Source: Petrolisthes cinctipes (taxonomy: Eukaryota > Arthropoda > Malacostraca > Decapoda > Porcellanidae). From it: a stretch of DNA of 64,000 bases. This document shows, piece after piece, positions 57,760-64,000 of the stretch. How positions within the stretch are numbered: position 1 is the stretch's first letter; every line of letters begins with the position of its first letter. The DNA lies in contig JAWQEG010000259.1 of the NCBI GenBank assembly GCA_033782935.1, forward strand, positions 888,501-952,500, given 5' to 3'. Below the pieces are notes generated by a model. The model made no database searches, was not told where the DNA came from, and saw nothing but the letters and a program-made list of their open reading frames with translations. A program made the position numbers and the translations under genes.

Positions 57760-58320
57760 ACGAAGTAGGAAATACAGTGAAATACAAAAGCATACATAGT
57801 TCCACATACAAACACAGATGCACACACGAGTTATGAAACAAATTGATAAGAGTAACATAAAACCGAGTGAGCCTAACACCAGGATCAATTTAACCATCTA
57901 CTATAAAAACTCCAAGACATCGAACCTTCGGCTCAAAAACAGCACAAGACAGACCAACGATATGCTCCAAAAATCCCATATGATATATAAGTATCCTTAC
58001 AAATTTGGGGACTGTGCAACCCAACCTTCCGCTTCTATAGGCATGACAACAATGATGCTTACACGTAAAGACTCTTATCACCTATCATCAGGTGCCCCTA
58101 AAAAACACCACAAAAACGCCCATTAAGCCACGCTAAAGAGTTAAACAATAGTAGAAAATCCCGAAATATTGGCATCCAACCAAGACTTCCGGAGATTGTC
58201 GATTATAGAGACCCTGTTCATTAAAGAACATGCCCCGAGCCTTATTGCACAAACACTCAATCTGCAGGCACTCCCTAGCATGAAGAGGTCCTTCCTCCAC
58301 CACAGCGAAAGACCAAGTTG
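57760..58320 (+). pseudogene. Penelope-like element, linker and GIY-YIG region
   Basis: Plus strand: NTRINLTIYYKNSKTSNLRL, then HMIYKYPYKFGDCATQPSAS, IGMTTMMLTRKDSYHLSSGA and PKKHHKNAH (stop at 58126). After a frameshift, ILASNQDFRRLSIIETLFIK and EHAPSLIAQTL follow. This is the post-RT linker and the GIY-YIG-type endonuclease region of Penelope-like elements (VYkfpC..C...YIGmTtttL..R...H). The tyrosine before IG and the expected arginine are replaced, and the frame is broken, so it is inactive. Confidence 0.85.
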
Positions 58321-58421
58321 ATGACGTTACACTATAACCAGCCAATGACTGAATGACCTACCTGACATTACCCTTTCCACCAATCAGCTACCTTTCCACC
58401 TATTCCTAGCCTACACAAGGG

Positions 58422-58644
<223 letters not shown>

Positions 58645-58669
58645 AATAGATTGCACATAAAAATAGGGG

Positions 58670-58845
58670 GAATAAGAATAGCAACTTTACTGAGACTTTC
58701 ACAGGGGATAAGATGATGAAAGAAAGACCTTGTAGAAAGAAGGGACAGTGGAAATTGAATGGATAGGAGAGACAGTTGAAACATTGAAAGGGAGCATTTT
58801 GGATCAGAAGTGACATTCAATCCGTAAAGTACTGCTCACATCATC
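58670..58845 (-). mobile_element. Degenerate second copy of the SINE
   Basis: Minus-strand sequence resembling the head and middle of the SINE at 56242-56444: GATGTGAGCAGTACTTTACG aligns with GATGTGGGCAATACTTTAAG, and TTTCAACTGTCTCTCC with CTTCAACTGTCCCTCC. The 3' tail and target duplication are not evident. It ends about 45 bp from receptor exon 3. Confidence 0.55.
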
Positions 58846-58890
58846 GCTGCGGCCACAAATTTAGAAGAGGATGAAGATGACTTATTTTAC

Positions 58891-59016
58891 CTCTGAAGAG
58901 TGACGAGTGTCCAGGTTTGCCTAGCTTGGTCTCGTTCCATATGCCCAACCTCTCTACTCCAGCCTCTCCTCCCTCGCAGTACCCACAACGCCGCCACACC
59001 TCCACATCCACACCCT
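58891..59016 (-). CDS. Ionotropic receptor exon, linker before S1
   Basis: Third exon, 126 bases (2 + 41 codons + 1), bounded by a CTGACAG acceptor and an AGAG/GTAAAA donor. It encodes VWRRCGYCEGGEAGVERLGI followed by WNETK and ends in GHSSLFR. The C-G-Y-C-E-G-G-E-A-G motif is the cysteine pair preceding the ligand-binding S1 lobe in many crustacean IRs. The trailing G joins the AT that opens the exon at 34936 to give aspartate, so the protein continues as SLFRDQPENYNRHKF, which matches the usual entry into S1. The intron that follows is about 24 kb and holds most of the central retrotransposon cluster. Confidence 0.85.
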
Positions 59017-59389
59017 CTGTCAGGTATTACAAACGCATCTTTTGTTATAAATAATCAGCAACATCAGAGTTATTAGGCGTATGTAGATACTTCGAAAAAT
59101 AAATAATACTTTCAAGAAATATAACAAAACGATATTTTCTCCATCACGTTTAGATTCCTAAAATTCCACGTTGATCATTGATTCTATTATAAGTATAATT
59201 ATAACTGTGATTATAATAACTACAGTATATAATAGGCTTAACTGAATCATGGTTAAATACAACGACAAGATATTATTATATTATTTGGCAGAATCTAATA
59301 TTCAATATCGCATTATCCAAGTATCACTAGTATAATTAAAAACGTGTTATATAGCGTTAAAAAATACCTCGAAGATTACAATCGGACTT

Positions 59390-59600
59390 ATTGCAAGCCA
59401 CCCTCACAGTCAATGCAAGAGTTAACCGATTCTCTCAGTCATTCATATACAAAATGGTCAACTCGGGAACTCTTTTTCTTCATTCATCTTTCCCCTTTAC
59501 TACAACTTATGCTTCTTCAAATGAAATGCTTCTAGGAATCTCGAACGATATTGGACATGATTTAAGTCTTTTCCTACTAAATTTACCACATATATGAGGA
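59390..59600 (+). pseudogene. Jockey/CR1-like LINE C-terminal fragment
   Basis: Plus-strand reading LTVNARVNRFSQSFIYKMVN, GTLFLHSSFPFTTTYASSNE. Matches the terminal region of Jockey/CR1-type ORF2 ('vq.sNaRvNrYsqSFIp.tgkLWNSLP.sVFP.tYdl'). Short and decayed. Confidence 0.7.
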
Positions 59601-60104
59601 AAGTGTGCGGGTTTATAACATTTAAGTCCTAATCTTCCTACTAGACAGACAATAACTCCTGTTATCCCATTTTAATCTTGTTCTTAATTAATGTAACTTC
59701 TATCAGATCCCTATGCAAGCAAATTTGAATATTACATGATTCTTTTTTAACTATATTGACATCAGGAAATCACAAAGGGGCATACATTAATGTTTCGAAA
59801 AGATAAAAAATCGTTGTACCCTTGTTAGTCTTTAATAATAGCTACTGAAGGAGTGCAGTACTGATCCGAGGCTTATGCACAGACTCCTTATCGGAATGTA
59901 CAGATGAACTATTCCTTGGCTACATACACCATCACTTGGATAATAACAAACTCGAAACACAATGGTATTGCACAGTGCCGGTATAAGTTTTCTACATATT
60001 ACCATAACTAATCTGTGGACGACCTATCAAAAAAAAAAAAAAAAAATGAAATGGCGATATTTCAGTAACATTAGAGAAAAGATTTTGTATTACACTTGGA
60101 ATAC
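59601..60104. other. Non-coding intron stretch
   Basis: Intron DNA between receptor exons 2 and 3; an A-run at 60032-60046 and nothing else recognised. Confidence 0.5.
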
Positions 60105-60268
60105 CTCTCTTAGAGTCATGTTTCCTGGGTATTTGCTTGGTAACGTAGAGTGCATTGCGTGTATTGCGAAGTGTTGGGTGGAGTAACAAAACAGTCACAC
60201 CAGCACGATCACCTATAACCACCAACTGCGTATCAGGCTGTGTCCATAATGCAGCCCACTCAAGTATA
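60105..60268 (-). CDS. Ionotropic receptor exon, N-terminal domain part 2
   Basis: Second exon found. It follows an ATTATTATTCACAG acceptor and ends at a GAG/GTATTC donor. The 164 bases equal 1 + 54 codons + 1, matching the 2-base remainder of the exon before and the 2-base entry of the exon after. The product includes ILEWAALWTQPDTQLVVIGD and VLLLHPTLRNTRNALYV. This resembles the segment in crustacean IR N-terminal domains where a 'vvvG...LLHPTLRNT.HALY' strand-helix unit occurs (family knowledge, from memory). The open frame runs on through the donor into the intron, so frame alone would overextend it. Extracellular; presumed chemosensory receptor subunit. Confidence 0.75.
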
Positions 60269-61627
60269 CTGTGAATAATAATTATGGTTCGTTCTATGAA
60301 TAAATACGGAGGAATAACCATATTACAGTAATTTATTTCCCATGTAGTTAACACCCTAGCTGTAAATAGTTCTCAATTGAGCTATGCTGATACAACTAAA
60401 TAGCGTAAGAAAGCCTAAATACAGTGCACGATAACTCAAAAAGCTTTGTTGAATATATTATATGAATCCAGTCTGTAAAGATTTCTTGTAACGCTGGATA
60501 GGAGCTTAAAGTTTCATGTGGGGACAGGTAGTTTCAGGTAAAATTCAGAGTAATATTAAGTTTATATTATCATCTCTGCCCCACAAAAGCGAGCTTGGAT
60601 ATATTCCTGCTGTTCCCGTGCTTGTGTTATTTATCATTAGTTTGGTGATCTTATATATTGTGAATTTTCATGAGTTTTCTTTCGTTAATTCTCGTATCAG
60701 TGAAGCCAGTAAATGTTACTCTGTCCATAGTGCGTAATCAGAGAAATTTTCAGTGTAAGAGTATATATTTATTAAACCTTGCTTTTGTTATAATTTATGG
60801 TGTAAATAGTATTCTTTCTCTGGAGTTCTTTTTCATAATTACATTTATTTGATCATTCCATTGTGTAACTAGTAATTTATTGAGTTTTGCTTTTGTTCAT
60901 AATTTTCTTGTATGAATAATATTTTTTTCTCTGAAGTTCACTTTTATGTTTATGGTAAAATTATTTCATGTTATTAATAAATTTCCTAATTATTATGTGT
61001 CACGTCATTTTCCCGCTGCGGTCTAATAATAATAATATATATATAGGCTATCTGTGAGTTGGGAAAGGTGCCTTTATATAAACATTCGTTACCGGTTCTC
61101 AGGCGGTTGATTAGGACAAGTTATCTTACTTACTCTAAAGTTGGGGGTATATAATTATATATAAAGAGAGACGAATAGTTACATAAATTAATAGATAAAT
61201 AGATATATGTGCATGTGTGAGTAAAAGCTGCGATTTTCACGATTTTCATTACAATTTTCCTGTGAATTCCTACCACATCAAGTGTGTTGCTGTTCTGGAA
61301 CAGCTTCGTGGATGTAGGAAAGGTGAAAATTGATTGACTGAGATGTCAGTAAATAAATATTTTCAGCTGAGCTCTGATCAAGGGAATCAAATACTGGATG
61401 TGTTTCAGTGGACAAAGACCATTCTTTGACTCAAAAATATGTATGATAAATTGGAATAATGTAAACGAGACATTATGAACATGACTGAATTATGTCATAA
61501 TGCAATTTGGTGAACCAAATATTATCAGTTAAAAGTAGGAATTATGTAGTAATATTTGCAGAAAACTGGCTGATGTTATCGTATTCTGTTTTTGAGACTG
61601 CCTGTAATACTTTCCTATATAGAGTAC
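60269..61627. other. AT-rich intron stretch
   Basis: Intron between receptor exons 1 and 2. Several short open frames on the plus strand have A+T-driven composition and no domain; none called. Confidence 0.5.
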
Positions 61628-61819
61628 CTGCTTCCAGCCACAATGTTGCCATAAGAAAAATCAAGTAGAAGCACACGACAAGTGGCTTGAGCCTCACTCC
61701 ACAGTCCTGATTGCTTCCTCTTCTCCCTGTATAATGGAATAGCTCCAGCCCTCTGGGTAAATGGTACTGACGCTCCATCAAACACAACCATGGCTTCATC
61801 ACCTCCTTTAGCTATCTCA
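61628..61819 (-). CDS. Ionotropic receptor exon, N-terminal domain part 1
   Basis: Most upstream exon found for the ionotropic receptor gene. On the minus strand it begins after a pyrimidine-rich tract ending CCCACAG and ends at a CAG/GTACTC donor. Its 192 bases enter with 1 base and leave with 2 bases of a split codon; the 2 left over (AG) join the first T of the next exon as a serine codon. The open frame contains AMVVFDGASVPFTQRAG and later CRVLLLDFSYGN, a hydrophobic strand-like segment that would fit the extracellular N-terminal domain of crustacean IRs. The family assignment of this exon alone is weak and rests on splice sites and phase continuity with the following exons. The exon with the start codon and signal peptide was not found. 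Confidence 0.6.
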
Positions 61820-62029
61820 CTGTGGGATGAGGGAATAAAGGGGTAACATTCCAGATTGTTTTCTCCTCTATAAATTCAATTCTAAAGAAGGGACAACATT
61901 GACATATAAAAACAAGCATTCAGAGTAGTTGTATATGTTTCGTACTTCGAATATTTATGGACATCATTGATAAAATACGCACTTTCCCACAGCCAGCCAG
62001 CCAGCTATAGCTCTTCTTACTGTACTGTA

Positions 62030-62256
62030 CAGTCGGCGGCAAAAGTCGTGTCTCCTCACTTAGCGTTTCTTGAAGGATAACATAAAGAATATTCAATGAA
62101 CCAACACATTCATCATACAGAATTACAATATCCAGGGGCCAAATTAGTAAATAATCTGGGTTTTCATTTTACGAGCCTGTGAAGCTTGAAGCTTATATTT
62201 TCTTACTGTACTTCATTACTTGACAGATGTTGTGACACGACCTTTGCCGCCGATTG
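62030..62256. mobile_element. Tc1/mariner-type MITE, second CAGTCGGC-family element
   Basis: 227 bp with ends CAGTCGGCGGCAAAAGTCGT and the complement of CAATCGGCGGCAAAGGTCGT. TA precedes the left end (62028-62029); the right flank reads TGTA, so the duplication is imperfect. Shares the CAGTCGGC end with the MITE in LA1. Confidence 0.7.
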
Positions 62257-62805
62257 TGTAATGTGCTTCGGTTCTAGTGTTGTGTCAATCATGTATGTAC
62301 TGTCGTGGTCATAAATAATCACCAATCCTCTAGTGCACTCTGCGTCAGACTGACTTCCTTATGTGTGGCAGGTCACAGTGGAATAAGCGGGGCTGAGAGA
62401 GAGGGGGAAATGGATGTAAAGGCCTAGAGATGGTTATGGGGTGGATATATAATTTTGGATTGGAAGGGAGTGAGAGTAGGAAAATGCAACGCCACGTTGC
62501 ACAGTGTAGTGGTCACATTTGTTAACCATTTTCATTAATTCAGGTAAGATATAAAGGAAGTAAATTATGGTATTACCTAACAACAATGCATTTCACCTCG
62601 CATGGGTGTCGGATGACAAAAAGCTTTTATCTTCAGCTGGTTCGTGAGAGAAAATTTCTGACGTTGCCACAGCTCAAATATTATTGCAAAACAGATGTTT
62701 CCAGTACAACTCATTGTTGTCTTGTTCACCAGTGTATAAGCAGTTTATTTGTGCCTGTTGATAATATCTTTCCGTGGCGATGAGAGGGTGCTATGTTTGT
62801 GGGAC
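62257..62805. other. Unassigned stretch
   Basis: Nothing recognised; a 65-codon open frame (62586-62783) has no known domain. Confidence 0.4.
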
Positions 62806-63600
62806 GGTCGGCTGAATTCTAAGCAACGTCGTGAGGTGTAATGAAGTCGTATTGTTGGTATACGATTGGCCGGCCACAGCATTGCCGACATTGTGAAAGA
62901 CCTTGGGTTAACAAAGAAAACTATTCAGCATTTTCATCGGTAAGAAATACCTGCAGCTGGTTGTTAAGTTTTAAGTTTAAACCTTATACTTAGAATTAAG
63001 TATTAAGTTTAAACCTTATATTTAATCATATATAAACTTCTGCATTTGTTTGTTTCGTAGTTTGCCCGTCTATTAATTCAGATACATGTTTACGATATAT
63101 AATATTTTATTGAGTTAATTCATTTTATCTGTGTTTTGTACTGTTTCCTTTAAGTTTTTATAAGTTTGTTTACTCGTAGATTTACTTATGCATCACCATC
63201 TGTTTATTCATCGAAAATCCGTTCTAATTCAGCATCCTGCTTTAGCCCAGGAAGACCAAAAAGGGCGAGCGGTGAGGACCACTCCAAAATCTGCACAATT
63301 GTTGAATGTAATAAATTCATCAACTTTGTGGCTGTGAGGGAACAGCTCCAAATGAATGTGTATGCCAGGATTATTTGATGTCGTCTTATTCTAGCTGGAC
63401 ATGTGGAACATCTAGATGCATGCCAGGGAGCAAATTGTGTTTGCACAAAATCATATAATGAAATATTTATATTTTATTGGACGTACCATTTTCAGTAATG
63501 AAAGACATTCTTATCCTCCAATTACAGATCCCTCCACTGCTGATGCTAGAACAACACTCTTTATGAAGGCCGTAATATCTATACCCTAAACAGGAGTGAA
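62806..63600 (+). pseudogene. Tc1/mariner transposase relic, DNA-binding part
   Basis: Plus strand: LNSKQRREV, two stops, then in frame SRIVGIRLAGHSIADIVKDL and GLTKKTIQHFHR, the first helix-turn-helix of a Tc1-type transposase ('G.s...Ia.dlg.sk.tV...'). After about 230 bp of A+T-rich insertion the frame resumes with GRPKRASGEDHSKICTIVEC and FINFVAVREQLQMNVYARI, the GRPR-hook and second helix-turn-helix. A decayed TIFSNERHSYPP follows near 63487, corresponding to the first catalytic aspartate region, where the acidic residue is lost. Broken and inactive. Confidence 0.75.
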
Positions 63601-64000
63601 AGGACAACAGTGACTAATCAGCTGAATAATAATCCGAAACCCATACTGTCTACAACAGCAGCCATAAAGTGCAAGTAAGGAAGGATAGAAACTATATGAG
63701 TGTAGTTTATAAATTATTTTTTTTGTCATTCTCTACCAAAAGCATATGATATGTTTATCGCAGCAGTAAGAAGTTTCACATACAGCAGCGGTTCTTAATT
63801 AACCGTCGTGATCCCTTGGGGGGTTCCTCGCCGTTTCTCGGCGAGGTCACGAAGGGTTCGAAAGAAAATAATATACTTTCAAAATATATTATTTGGGATA
63901 GCCAGCTGCCTTTTCCTAGTTTAGTGTGTGGTAACATTGATCACATGTTCGCTTCACTTTTTCGCCTCCATTTATCAAATACATCAACCACAAGGTGAAG
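63601..64000. other. Window end; possible hAT-like terminus
   Basis: At 63784 the sequence CAGCGGTTCTTAATTAACCG resembles the start of hAT-type elements (CAGnGGTTCTTAAcC), but the other end would lie outside the window and no target duplication can be checked. Confidence 0.3.

Noticed and set aside
59992..60354. A 120-codon minus-strand open frame taken as one exon
   Set aside because: Only 60268-60105 is bounded by splice signals in phase; the rest is intron read-through on both sides.
63784..64000. hAT-like start CAGCGGTTCTTAA
   Set aside because: Only one end is visible in the window and no duplication can be checked.

Overview
The window is from a repeat-rich animal genome, most likely a malacostracan/decapod crustacean. 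The case rests on three things: a divergent ionotropic receptor (IR) of the type expanded in crustaceans, RNase H-bearing non-LTR retrotransposons ending in AATC repeats, and RTE, Jockey/CR1-like and Penelope relics. The species call is inference. I see no bacterial gene organisation, no rRNA or tRNA gene and no CRISPR array.

The one host gene I can build is on the minus strand: seven exons of an ionotropic receptor at 61819-61628, 60268-60105, 59016-58891, 34936-34771, 34578-34337, 28385-28201 and 11075-10845. Every exon has an AG acceptor and a GT donor, and all six junctions agree in codon phase. Joined, they read from part of the N-terminal domain through S1, M1, the pore segment, M3 and the start of S2. 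The gene covers at least 51 kb here. Its two largest introns (about 24 kb and 17 kb) are almost entirely transposable elements. The first exon(s) and the rest of S2 with M4 were not found and probably lie outside the window.

About half of the window is one LINE family, called LINE-A here (I/Jockey superfamily: ORF1 with CCHC knuckles; ORF2 with endonuclease, reverse transcriptase, RNase H and a terminal CCHC; AATC-repeat tail). I count twelve copies. Two are full length with clear target-site duplications: LA4 at 15792-22075 (15-bp TSD) and LA12 at 45788-52225 (12-bp TSD, inserted into LA11). LA1 (30-6824) is near full length and carries a TA-flanked MITE. The rest are truncated, tandem, internally deleted, domain-scrambled, or joined head-to-head with both tails pointing outward (near 8865, 30258 and 44899).

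Other repeats: a second RNase H LINE (LINE-B, 11459-13935 and probably 14620-15180) interrupted by an RTE fragment; further RTE pieces at 35593-36575 and 53765-54030; Jockey/CR1-like pieces at 33560-34200, 54100-57560 and 59390-59600; Penelope-like pieces at 24672-24990 and 57760-58320; a solo LTR at 36934-37681; several TA-flanked MITEs; a Tc1-type transposase relic at 62806-63600; and two large palindromes. The first (23970-27255) is nested and holds two further inverted-repeat elements. The second (54996-57406) is a TA-flanked fold-back element with the same hAT MITE in both arms and, in its centre, a SINE (56242-56444) whose 3' end imitates the LINE-A tail, so it was probably mobilised by LINE-A.
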